From Pseudomonas sp. BGI-2 (lineage in GTDB: Bacteria; Pseudomonadota; Gammaproteobacteria; Pseudomonadales; Pseudomonadaceae), in the NCBI RefSeq assembly GCF_004310295.1, contig NZ_SISB01000006.1, positions 110,821 to 174,820 on the forward strand: a DNA stretch of 64,000 bases, in the 5' to 3' direction. This document shows positions 51,146 to 58,590 of the stretch, piece by piece; the first letter of the stretch is position 1, and the number at the start of each line of letters is the position of its first letter. The position numbers and the translations under genes are program-made. The notes under the pieces were generated by a model. That model had not been told where the DNA came from, ran no database searches, and was given only the letters and a program-made list of their open reading frames with translations.

Positions 51146-52696
51146 ATGAAAACAGCCCTCGTCCTCGGCCTGCTACTGCTTGGCGGCATCAGCCTCACCG
51201 CCAATGCGTTGCCGCTGAGCCCCAGCGAAAGCGCCGGTAAACGGCTGTACCGCGAGGGTGTGTCCGGGAGCGGTGAGCCGATCATGGCCAGGGTCGGGGC
51301 GGCGGACATGCTGCTGCCAGCCACCAGCCTGCCGTGTGCCAATTGCCATGGCGCCGATGCTCAAGGGCGGCCCGAAGGCGGGGTACGGCCGCCAGGTATC
51401 AGCTGGTCGCGCCTTTCCAGTGGTTACGGTCAGCAGCAGGTCAATGGTCGCAATTACCCGGCCTACACCGAGGGCACACTCGCCCGGGCGATTCAGGAAG
51501 GGCGTGATCCGGCGAACAATCGACTGGACCCGGCGATGCCGCGGTTCGTGCTGTCGATGAATGATCAGCGCAACCTCACGGCCTACCTCAAGCGCGTGGC
51601 CGAGGACCGTGATCCGGGGTTGACCGCCGACAGTTTGCACCTGGGCACCTTGTTACCGAGTCACGGACCGTTGAGCGAGGAGGGTGCCACGGTAGCGGCG
51701 GTGCTCAAGGGCAGCGTGGCGCGGATCAACGAGGCAGGCGGAATTCATGGCCGGCAACTGCGCCTGACCATCCTCGATCCGGGCCCGGACCGCGCCAGTG
51801 CCGAACAGGCGCTGGACCGCTTGATCGAGCAGGAACAGGTGTTCGCCCTGATCGCGCCGCTGGCACCTGCACTCGACACAGAACTGGCCACACGGCTGGA
51901 ACGCGCCGGCGTTCCGCTGATCGGGCCGCTCTCGCTGCAGGGCATGGCCCAGGCCAGTCGACAGATTTTCGAACCGCTGTCCGGGCTGCGCGAGCAACTG
52001 ATCGCCCTGGCCGACTACGGTGCCGCCAATTTGCGCTTGCTCCAGGGGCCGACGCTGATTGTCTACCCGGATGAGCCGAGCCAACGACTGGCGGCGCAGA
52101 ACCTCGGGCAGTACCTGCAAGATCGCGCCTGGCAGCACGTGCGGCTGCAGGCCTACACCTCGGCGCAGGACGAGCTGCCGCTGGGCTCGCGATCGGTGTT
52201 TTACCTGGGCAGCGGCGTCGGTTTCAGTCGCCTCGCCGAGCGCTTGCAATCGGCGGGTCAGGTGCCTTACCTGTTCGCCGCGTCGAATCAGGTGGCAGGC
52301 GACCTGTTTCAATTGCCCAGTGGTTTTTCCCGGCGGGTGTTTCTGGCTTATCCGTTCGTGCCCAGTGACTGGACGCTGGCCGGACGCCTCGCCTTGACGC
52401 AATTGCGCAAGAACCAGGGGCTGGGCGGTGAGCACTCGGTACTGCAAGTCGGCGCCTACAGTTCGATGCTGCTGCTCAGCGAAGGCATGAAACAGGCCGG
52501 GCGCGATGCCAGCCGCGAGAAACTCATCAGCGCCCTTGAAGGGTTGCATGATTTCGACACCGGGCTGACCCCGCTGATCAGCTTCGGTCCGGGCCGCCGA
52601 CTGGGCTTGAGTGGTGCCCATATCGTCACCGTAGATTTACCCGACCAGCGCTTCTTTCTGGTCGCACCGTACAAACCCATTGCCGCGACACCCTGA
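51146..52696 (+). CDS. Cytochrome c / type-1 periplasmic-binding fusion
   Basis: A 516-residue protein with signal peptide (MKTALVLGLLLLGGISLTAN). A class I cytochrome c domain follows: CANCHG (Cys64, Cys67, His68) and a possible Met ligand in AMPRFVLSM near residue 133. From about residue 165 there is a leucine/amide-binding type-1 periplasmic domain (LGTLLPSHGPLSEEGATVAA, RINEAGGIHGRQLRLTILDP, EQVFALIAPLAPALDTEL). The fusion could pass electrons while sensing a ligand, or accept electrons from MnxG. No ABC permease is nearby. Unusual architecture. Confidence 0.88.
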   Translation: MKTALVLGLLLLGGISLTANALPLSPSESAGKRLYREGVSGSGEPIMARVGAADMLLPATSLPCANCHGADAQGRPEGGVRPPGISWSRLSSGYGQQQVNGRNYPAYTEGTLARAIQEGRDPANNRLDPAMPRFVLSMNDQRNLTAYLKRVAEDRDPGLTADSLHLGTLLPSHGPLSEEGATVAAVLKGSVARINEAGGIHGRQLRLTILDPGPDRASAEQALDRLIEQEQVFALIAPLAPALDTELATRLERAGVPLIGPLSLQGMAQASRQIFEPLSGLREQLIALADYGAANLRLLQGPTLIVYPDEPSQRLAAQNLGQYLQDRAWQHVRLQAYTSAQDELPLGSRSVFYLGSGVGFSRLAERLQSAGQVPYLFAASNQVAGDLFQLPSGFSRRVFLAYPFVPSDWTLAGRLALTQLRKNQGLGGEHSVLQVGAYSSMLLLSEGMKQAGRDASREKLISALEGLHDFDTGLTPLISFGPGRRLGLSGAHIVTVDLPDQRFFLVAPYKPIAATP

Positions 52697-52710
52697 CGGG
52701 AGGCCTGATA

Positions 52711-53664
52711 ATGAAATTCAAGACTCTGCTGATCCTGCTGACGATGTGGGGTCCCATGGCGTTTGCCAGCAATGGCCCGGCCGCCGCGCGAGTCAACGGC
52801 GAAGTCATTTCCGAGTTCCGTCTGGAGCGTTTTTTCGCCGAGTACCTGGAGGACCAGGGTCGGGCGGTGGGCAGCATTCGCAACCCCACGGCGTACAAGC
52901 AATTGCGCCAGAAAGCGCTGGACGCCCTGATCGACAAAGAGTTGCTGTGGCAAGAGGCGCGCAAGCGCGGGGTGGAGATCAGCGATGAAGTGGTGCAAAG
53001 CCAGGTCGAGCAGACGCGGCAAGCGATCGGTGGTGCCGAGGTGTTAGCCCGCAGGCTCGAAGACGCCGGTTTCGACGAAGCCACCTTTATCGAGTACACG
53101 CGCCGTGAGCTTGCGGCGCAGCAAATCTTTGCCGACCTCACCAAGGTGGCTGAGCCGGATGAAAATCAGGTCCGCGCGTTCTACGAAGAACATCGCGCTG
53201 AAATGAGCACGCCAGAGCAAATCCAGGCGCGGCACATCCTGGTCAAAGTGCCTCAGGGGGCCGATGCCGCCACAGTTGAAGCAGCGCGGCTACGCTTAGA
53301 GGAGATGCGGGTGAAAATCAGCCAGGGCGAAGACTTTGCCAGCGTTGCCCGGGCCGGCTCCGAAGATGCTTCCGCCACCGAAGGCGGGGATCTGGGCTAT
53401 TTTCCCCGTGGGCGCATGATGCCGGAATTCGAAGCAGCGGCATTTGCCCTGGCGCCGGGGGCCGTCAGCGCGTCGGTGCGCACACCGCTGGGCTGGCATT
53501 TGATCTACTTGCAGAACCACATGGAGACGGCCGATGTCTCAGAAGTTCAGGGGCTTGAAATGGTTCGGGCGTACCTTGCCCGACAGCAAAAGGATCAGGC
53601 TCGTCTACGGGTTCTGGCGCAGTTGCGATCAAGCAATCGAATCGAACGGATCGACGATGATTGA
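52711..53664 (+). CDS. Periplasmic PpiC/SurA-type peptidyl-prolyl isomerase
   Basis: A 317-residue folding factor. Signal peptide MKFKTLLILLTMWGPMAFAS; SurA_N-like helical part (VNGEVISEFRLERFFAEYLE to about residue 165), and one parvulin domain: IQARHILVKVPQGADAATVE, EGGDLGYFPRGRMMPEFEAA, TPLGWHLIYLQNH. It probably helps fold the very large MnxG or the secretin. GGAGG lies ten bases upstream. It is the last gene of the mnxG downstream block. Confidence 0.92.
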   Translation: MKFKTLLILLTMWGPMAFASNGPAAARVNGEVISEFRLERFFAEYLEDQGRAVGSIRNPTAYKQLRQKALDALIDKELLWQEARKRGVEISDEVVQSQVEQTRQAIGGAEVLARRLEDAGFDEATFIEYTRRELAAQQIFADLTKVAEPDENQVRAFYEEHRAEMSTPEQIQARHILVKVPQGADAATVEAARLRLEEMRVKISQGEDFASVARAGSEDASATEGGDLGYFPRGRMMPEFEAAAFALAPGAVSASVRTPLGWHLIYLQNHMETADVSEVQGLEMVRAYLARQQKDQARLRVLAQLRSSNRIERIDDD

Positions 53665-53671
53665 AGGTTCC

Positions 53672-53726
53672 CCCCAAATGTGGGGAAAGCTTCAGGGCAA
53701 ATCCGAGCGCTTCCCCGCCTTTGGGG
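53672..53726. promoter_or_regulatory. CCCC/GGGG regulator sites upstream of response regulator
   Basis: CCCCAAATGTGGGG (53672-53685) and CCCCGCCTTTGGGG (53713-53726), everted versions of the mnxG-upstream half-sites, lie 75-129 bases before a -24 element. Confidence 0.6.
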
Positions 53727-53800
53727 AACGGGGTTCCTGAACGAAAAGATTTTTTCATGAAAATCATAGAGATGAAGCGGCCAAAAACCGACGCTCAGTC

Positions 53801-53816
53801 TGGCATGAAGTGTGCG
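53801..53816 (+). promoter_or_regulatory. Sigma-54 promoter of the secretion operon
   Basis: TGGCAT-GAAGT-GTGCG with exact GG-N10-GC spacing, 66 bases before the response-regulator start. Confidence 0.65.
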
Positions 53817-53881
53817 TTAGCCTAATTAAGGCGCGTACTCCCAGGCACGAATTTCGGACCTGCGGTTTCAAGGAGTCCACC

Positions 53882-54415
53882 TTGTTAAACAAAGTACTGG
53901 TTGTCGAAGACGAACAGCTTCTTGCCGAAAACCTCAAGGATTTCCTTCAGGCGCAAAAGCTGGAAGTCCGGATAGCACATGACGGTGCGACAGGTATCGG
54001 TGAAGCCGAACAGTTTGCACCCGATGTGATGGTGTTCGATTACCGCTTGCCCGATATGGAAGGCTTTGAGGTGCTCGATGCCGTCCGCCAGAACAGGAAG
54101 TGCCATTTTGTGCTGATTACCGGGCACCCAACCGCTGAAGTCTGTGAGCGGGCCCGGCAACTGGGAGTCAGCCATATCCTGTTCAAACCGTTTCCAATGG
54201 CGGAATTGGCCCGAGCAGTCTGTGACCTTTTAGGGATGGAGCGTGAAAACCGAACAGGCGCGAGCCCATCCGAAGGATTTGTCGAACGACGCCAGAGCAG
54301 GACCGAAAGTTTCCCGCTGCAGTTGTACGACGGCAGTTGGGTGCTGGCAGATCGTCGACGAAGTTCATCGACCTCCAAGGCACCAGACGACGGACAATTG
54401 CTCACCGGGGAGTAG
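53882..54415 (+). CDS. Receiver-only response regulator
   Basis: Starts at TTG 53882 with AAGGAG six bases upstream. Of 177 residues, 1-115 form a REC domain: VLVVEDEQLLAENLKDFLQA with the acidic pair, phosphorylation Asp in VMVFDYRLPDMEG (about residue 52), Thr in FVLITGHPT and Lys in HILFKPFPMAEL. The remaining 60 residues are polar and low-complexity without HTH, so it is not a DNA-binding regulator. It lies first in the T2SS-like operon and may control assembly or ATPase activity by protein contact. Confidence 0.88.
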   Translation: MLNKVLVVEDEQLLAENLKDFLQAQKLEVRIAHDGATGIGEAEQFAPDVMVFDYRLPDMEGFEVLDAVRQNRKCHFVLITGHPTAEVCERARQLGVSHILFKPFPMAELARAVCDLLGMERENRTGASPSEGFVERRQSRTESFPLQLYDGSWVLADRRRSSSTSKAPDDGQLLTGE

Positions 54416-54499
54416 TGGCGCGACAAGACGTTCCGGCATACGCCGTAATGGCCTGCCGCGTCGACAGGGCTCAAAGCCCCCGGCGTTGGAGAGCATGCC

Positions 54500-56206
54500 A
54501 TGGACCGTCTATCCCTAGCCGTCGAACCGGCGCTGTCGGAATGTGTACCGTCGCGATTTTCCAGTGAACAGCTGGTCCAGGCCCGAGCCCGGGCAACCAG
54601 CTCCGGCGAGCGGGTTCTGGAAGCCCTCGGGGCGTTGAGCGAACTGGCCCCCATGCCCTTCATCCAGTGCCTCGGCGCTACCCTGCATTATCCGGTGCTC
54701 GACACCGACACCCTGTTTCAAGCCACCCCGGTGTTCGACCGGGTCACCCTGGCCCAATGCCTCAAGCGAGAATTCATCCTGCTGCGTCACGACGATGCGG
54801 TGATTGGAGTGTTTGCCGACCCCTTTGATACGTCGCGTCTTGCCTGGATCGATGATTGCCTGCACGGCGCGCCGCTGTACCTGGTGCATGCCGACGACCT
54901 GAAAGCCTACTTGGCGCGCCACGAAGAGAGTTTCCACGCGGTGGAATCGCTCAACGCCCAGGCCGACGCCAATGTCGAAATCGATACCCTGCAAAGCCTG
55001 TCCCTGACCAGCATCAGCGAAGACGCCAGCGTGGTGGTCAAACTGGTCAACTCGACCCTCTACGACGCGCTGAAAATGCACGCCAGCGACATCCATCTGG
55101 GCACCACCGGCAGCGGCCTGGTGATCAAGTACCGGATCGACGGCGTGCTGAACAACATCAGCAAAATCCAGGGCAGCGAATTCGCCGAGCAGGTGATCTC
55201 CCGGGTCAAAGTCATGGCCGAACTGGACATCGGCGAAAAACGCGTGCCCCAGGACGGTCGTTTCAAGATCGGCATCAGCGGTCGGCAGATCGACTTCCGG
55301 GTGTCTATCATGCCGAGCATTTTTGGTGAAGACGCGGTGCTGCGGGTCCTCGACAAACAGGACCTGGCGGACAAGGTCAGTGGCGTGCAATTGCAGGCCC
55401 TGGGCTTTGAAGACGAAACCCTGCGCGCGCTGCGCCGGCTGGCCGCCGAACCTTACGGCATGGTGCTGGTGACTGGCCCGACCGGTAGCGGCAAGACCAC
55501 CACCCTCTACGCGATGATCACCGAGATCAACCACGGCGTGGACAAGATCATCACCATTGAAGACCCGGTGGAATACCAACTGCCGGGCGTCCTGCAAATC
55601 CCGGTCAATGAAAAGAAAGGCCTGACCTTTGCCCGTGGTCTGCGCTCGATCCTGCGCCATGACCCGGACAAGATCATGGTCGGTGAAATCCGCGACCCCG
55701 ATACGGCGCAGATCGCCGTGCAATCGGCCCTGACCGGGCACCTGGTGTTCACCACCATTCACGCCAACAACGTGTTCGACGTGATCGGCCGTTTTACTCA
55801 GATGGAAATCGACCCTTACAGCCTCGTCTCGGCCCTCAACGCCGTGCTGGCTCAACGGCTGATCCGCCTGGTGTGCGCCAGTTGCAGTGCGCCGTGCAAC
55901 CCGACCGATGAAGAACTGCGCCTCTCCGGGCTCGACCCGCAAAAGGTCGATCATTACCACTTCGTCCATGGCAAAGGCTGCGGCCATTGCCGGGGCACCG
56001 GTTATCGCGGGCGGACCGCGATTGCCGAGCTGCTGCACCTGGACGACGAACTGCGGCAGATGATCGTCGAGCGCCAACCTGTTTCGAAGATCAAGGCACA
56101 CGCTTGCAAACGTGGCTTGCGCCTGTTGCGCGAGTCCGCTCTGGAACTGGTGCAGGAAGGGCGGACCACGCTCGAGGAGATCAATCGTGTCACTTTTGTC
56201 TCGTGA
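54500..56206 (+). CDS. gspE: Type II secretion / type IV filament assembly ATPase (GspE)
   Basis: A 568-residue hexameric ATPase. N-terminal N1E/MshEN-like region to about residue 160, N2E (SDIHLGTTGSGLVIKYRIDG), Walker A GPTGSGKTTTLYAM (about 326), Asp box ITIEDPVEYQLPGVLQIPVN, Walker B IMVGEIRDPDTAQIAVQSAL and the four-Cys zinc site CASCSAPC...CGHC (459-496). GGAGAG is six bases before the ATG. It is the motor for the pseudopilus; the GspF partner is encoded on the other strand 14 kb away. Confidence 0.95.
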   Translation: MDRLSLAVEPALSECVPSRFSSEQLVQARARATSSGERVLEALGALSELAPMPFIQCLGATLHYPVLDTDTLFQATPVFDRVTLAQCLKREFILLRHDDAVIGVFADPFDTSRLAWIDDCLHGAPLYLVHADDLKAYLARHEESFHAVESLNAQADANVEIDTLQSLSLTSISEDASVVVKLVNSTLYDALKMHASDIHLGTTGSGLVIKYRIDGVLNNISKIQGSEFAEQVISRVKVMAELDIGEKRVPQDGRFKIGISGRQIDFRVSIMPSIFGEDAVLRVLDKQDLADKVSGVQLQALGFEDETLRALRRLAAEPYGMVLVTGPTGSGKTTTLYAMITEINHGVDKIITIEDPVEYQLPGVLQIPVNEKKGLTFARGLRSILRHDPDKIMVGEIRDPDTAQIAVQSALTGHLVFTTIHANNVFDVIGRFTQMEIDPYSLVSALNAVLAQRLIRLVCASCSAPCNPTDEELRLSGLDPQKVDHYHFVHGKGCGHCRGTGYRGRTAIAELLHLDDELRQMIVERQPVSKIKAHACKRGLRLLRESALELVQEGRTTLEEINRVTFVS

Positions 56207-56990
56207 TCGTTATGTCGCCGTGCTCGGCGCCAGTGGTGTCGGCCTGGGCCAGCGCAAGGGTGGCGACACCCTGTGGTTGGGCAGCGTCGGCTTTATCGAT
56301 GAAGGCTTCCATGCCTGGGCCGTCGCCCTCGAAACCCTCGACCGCTTGCTGGGTGAACACGCGCCTGCCGGTGCGGAATTGAGCGTGGTGGTCTCCGGTC
56401 ACTTCAGCCGTTTCTGCCTGGTGCCCTGGAGCGAACAAATCACCAGCCCCGACGAATTGCTCGGGTTTGCCCAACTGTGTTTCGAAGACCTCTACGGCGT
56501 ACCGACTCAGCCCTGGAGCATGGTGTTGTCGGCAGAACCTGCGGGTTTCGACCGGATCGCCACCGCGCTGCCGCAAGACTTGCTGGCGCGTCTGCGCAGC
56601 CTGGTCAGCGGTCGCGGCCTGCGCCTGCGGTCGGTGCAGCCGTACCTGATGGCGGCGTTCAATCACTTCGATAAAAGCCTCGATGCCGGCGACTTCCTGT
56701 TCGTGGTCGCCGAGCCGGTGCGCAGTGTCTTGCTGCTGGCCAGGGAAGGGCGCTGGACCTCGGTGCGTTCGGTGGGCAGCAGCGACAGCGATGCCGCGCT
56801 GACCGCGCTGATCGGCCGTGAAAGCCAGTTGCAGGCCTCCACCAGCGAACGGCCGCTGAACGTTTACCTGCACGCTCCCGCTCGCATCGATGTGCAGCCT
56901 GACGTACCGGGTGTGCATCTGCGCACCCTCGAAGAGGACCGGACATCCGTACACGATTGTTTGTACGTCATGTCCCGGGCGGTGGCCTGA
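56187..56990 (+). CDS. PilM/GspL-cytoplasmic-type protein
   Basis: A 267-residue protein without membrane segment. The actin-like ATPase fold of PilM/GspL is suggested by SRDRYVAVLGASGVGLGQRK, ELSVVVSGHFSRFCLVPWSE (strand-turn-strand) and FLFVVAEPVRSVLLLAREGR. Start at GTG 56187 with GAGGAG seven bases upstream; the start lies inside the gspE end (20-base overlap). It probably links the ATPase to the PilN-like protein encoded next. Confidence 0.82.
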   Translation: MSLLSRDRYVAVLGASGVGLGQRKGGDTLWLGSVGFIDEGFHAWAVALETLDRLLGEHAPAGAELSVVVSGHFSRFCLVPWSEQITSPDELLGFAQLCFEDLYGVPTQPWSMVLSAEPAGFDRIATALPQDLLARLRSLVSGRGLRLRSVQPYLMAAFNHFDKSLDAGDFLFVVAEPVRSVLLLAREGRWTSVRSVGSSDSDAALTALIGRESQLQASTSERPLNVYLHAPARIDVQPDVPGVHLRTLEEDRTSVHDCLYVMSRAVA

Positions 56991-56991
56991 C

Positions 56992-57537
56992 ATGCGCGCC
57001 CTGACGCTCGACTTCCAGCCACGCCGCCGCTCGGGCCCATTGGGCTGGAGCCTGCTGGCGGGTGGCGTGGTGCTGGTCGTGACCTGTTTCGTCGCCCAGC
57101 AGCACGTCGCCGAACAAGCCTCGCAGCAACAAGGCCATTTGCAGCATGCCCAGCGTGAACTCACGGGCGACACCGGCAGCAAAGTCACCCTGAGCCCGGC
57201 CGAAACCCGCGAGCAAGCCCAGAATCTGGCGGAAATGCGCAAGGTCTCGCAGCAACTGCGCCGGCCCTGGGAACGCCTTTTCGCCATGCTCGAAGCGATG
57301 CCGCGCGACAACATCGCCTTGCTGACCCTGACCCCGGATGCCCGCAAAGGCCAGGTGCGCATCAGCGCCGAGGCACGGGACCTGGAAGCGATGCTCGACT
57401 TCCACCGCCGCCTCGAAGCCAGCGACGAGCTCTCCGATGTGTCGCTGCTCAGCCACGAAATCGTCGTGAAATCACCGGAACAACCGGTGCAATTCAACCT
57501 GTCGGCTAGCTGGGAGATCGGCGATGCAAATCTCTAG
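56992..57537 (+). CDS. PilN-like inner-membrane protein
   Basis: A 181-residue bitopic protein: MRALTLDFQPRRRSGPLGWS, then TM helix LLAGGVVLVVTCFVAQQHVA, coiled-coil (about 45-90) and a small ferredoxin-like periplasmic domain (NIALLTLTPDARKGQVRISA, LEAMLDFHRRLEASDELSDV). This is the PilN/GspL-C layout. It starts one base after the PilM-like stop and overlaps the next gene by 14 bases. Confidence 0.85.
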   Translation: MRALTLDFQPRRRSGPLGWSLLAGGVVLVVTCFVAQQHVAEQASQQQGHLQHAQRELTGDTGSKVTLSPAETREQAQNLAEMRKVSQQLRRPWERLFAMLEAMPRDNIALLTLTPDARKGQVRISAEARDLEAMLDFHRRLEASDELSDVSLLSHEIVVKSPEQPVQFNLSASWEIGDANL

Positions 57538-58072
57538 ATTGATCGTCCACGAATACCTGCAAGGCCTGGGTGTGCCCGGCCTGGTAGGGGTGGCGATGTT
57601 GCTGCTGGCGCTGGCCTGGGCCTTGGGTGGCTTGATGCCGGACTGGAACTCGCTGCAAACCCTCAGCCAGCAGACCCGCGAAGCCGGCGAGTACCTGGCC
57701 AAGGTCGAAGACGGCAGTGTCGCCGCCCCGGTGGTGCCGCAACGTCAGCTCGACGACTTCCGCAGCAAGTTGCCGTCGCAGCCTCAGGCCACCGTGGCCA
57801 TCGACAAGATCTACGCGCTGGCGGCCCAGGAACACATCACCCTGGCACGCGGTGAATACTCCTTGGGCATCGACCCCAAGACGCATCTGGCGCGTTATCA
57901 GATTCTGCTGCCGGTGCGTGGCAGCTACCCGCAACTGCGGCGGTTCCTGCACGCGTTGCTCGGTCAGTTGCCCGCCGTGGTGGTGGAGGACGTGGAGTTC
58001 CAGCGTAAAAAGATCGCCGACACCGACCTGACCGGGCGGATCCGCATGACCCTTTACCTGTCGAGGTCATGA
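57524..58072 (+). CDS. PilO/GspM-like inner-membrane protein
   Basis: A 182-residue bitopic protein. N-terminal TM LVGVAMLLLALAWALGGLMP, coiled coil to about residue 90, and periplasmic ferredoxin-like part LARYQILLPVRGSYPQLRRF, LPAVVVEDVEFQRKK. This matches PilO. It pairs with the PilN-like neighbour to form the platform heterodimer and overlaps the next start by four bases. Confidence 0.85.
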   Translation: MQISRLIVHEYLQGLGVPGLVGVAMLLLALAWALGGLMPDWNSLQTLSQQTREAGEYLAKVEDGSVAAPVVPQRQLDDFRSKLPSQPQATVAIDKIYALAAQEHITLARGEYSLGIDPKTHLARYQILLPVRGSYPQLRRFLHALLGQLPAVVVEDVEFQRKKIADTDLTGRIRMTLYLSRS

Positions 58073-58590
58073 TGAATACCAAACGCGTAGTGGGTTGGGT
58101 GGCGTTCTTCGGCGTAGCCGCGGCGCTGACCTGGGGGCCTGATTACTTCTTGCCGTCGGACGAAGCCGATGCGGCGGTCGCGACCGCGACAACGCCCACC
58201 AAAAGCAAAACCCGCGGCACTTTGCCGGCCGCCGCAGCCAGTGGCAAACCAGCGGCAATCAAAGACCTGAGCCCGTCCGGTGACCTGTTCGCCGCCCGCA
58301 GCTGGAAGGCTGCACCGACGCTGGCCAGCGTCACCGAACAACCCGTCAACCCGACCCCGGTGGTGCAAGTCCCCAGCGTACCGCCGATGCCTTTCCAGTT
58401 CGTCGGCAAGATGAGTGACCGTTCCGACCTGCAAGTGTTTTTGCAGAACGGCGAAAAAATATACGTCGTACGCAAAGGGGATGTGATCGACGACACCTGG
58501 CGGATCGAGGAGATTTCCGACGAGGAACTCAGCTTTGTCTACCTGCCTCTGCATTTGTCCCAGACCTTGTCTGTGGGGAGCACGCAATGA
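58069..58590 (+). CDS. PilP/GspC-like periplasmic linker protein
   Basis: A 173-residue protein with N-terminal hydrophobic segment VVGWVAFFGVAAALTWG, Ala/Thr/Pro-rich linker (about 35-110) and a C-terminal HR-like domain: PPMPFQFVGKMSDRSDLQVF, LQNGEKIYVVRKGDVID, WRIEEISDEELSFVYLP. The HR domain binds the secretin N0 domain in GspC/PilP proteins. ATG 58069 overlaps the previous stop; stop overlaps the secretin ATG. Confidence 0.85.
   Translation: MMNTKRVVGWVAFFGVAAALTWGPDYFLPSDEADAAVATATTPTKSKTRGTLPAAAASGKPAAIKDLSPSGDLFAARSWKAAPTLASVTEQPVNPTPVVQVPSVPPMPFQFVGKMSDRSDLQVFLQNGEKIYVVRKGDVIDDTWRIEEISDEELSFVYLPLHLSQTLSVGSTQ

Noticed and set aside
54515..56101. 528-codon minus-strand frame opposite gspE
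   Set aside because: Antisense of a well-conserved ATPase; no motif and no start signal.
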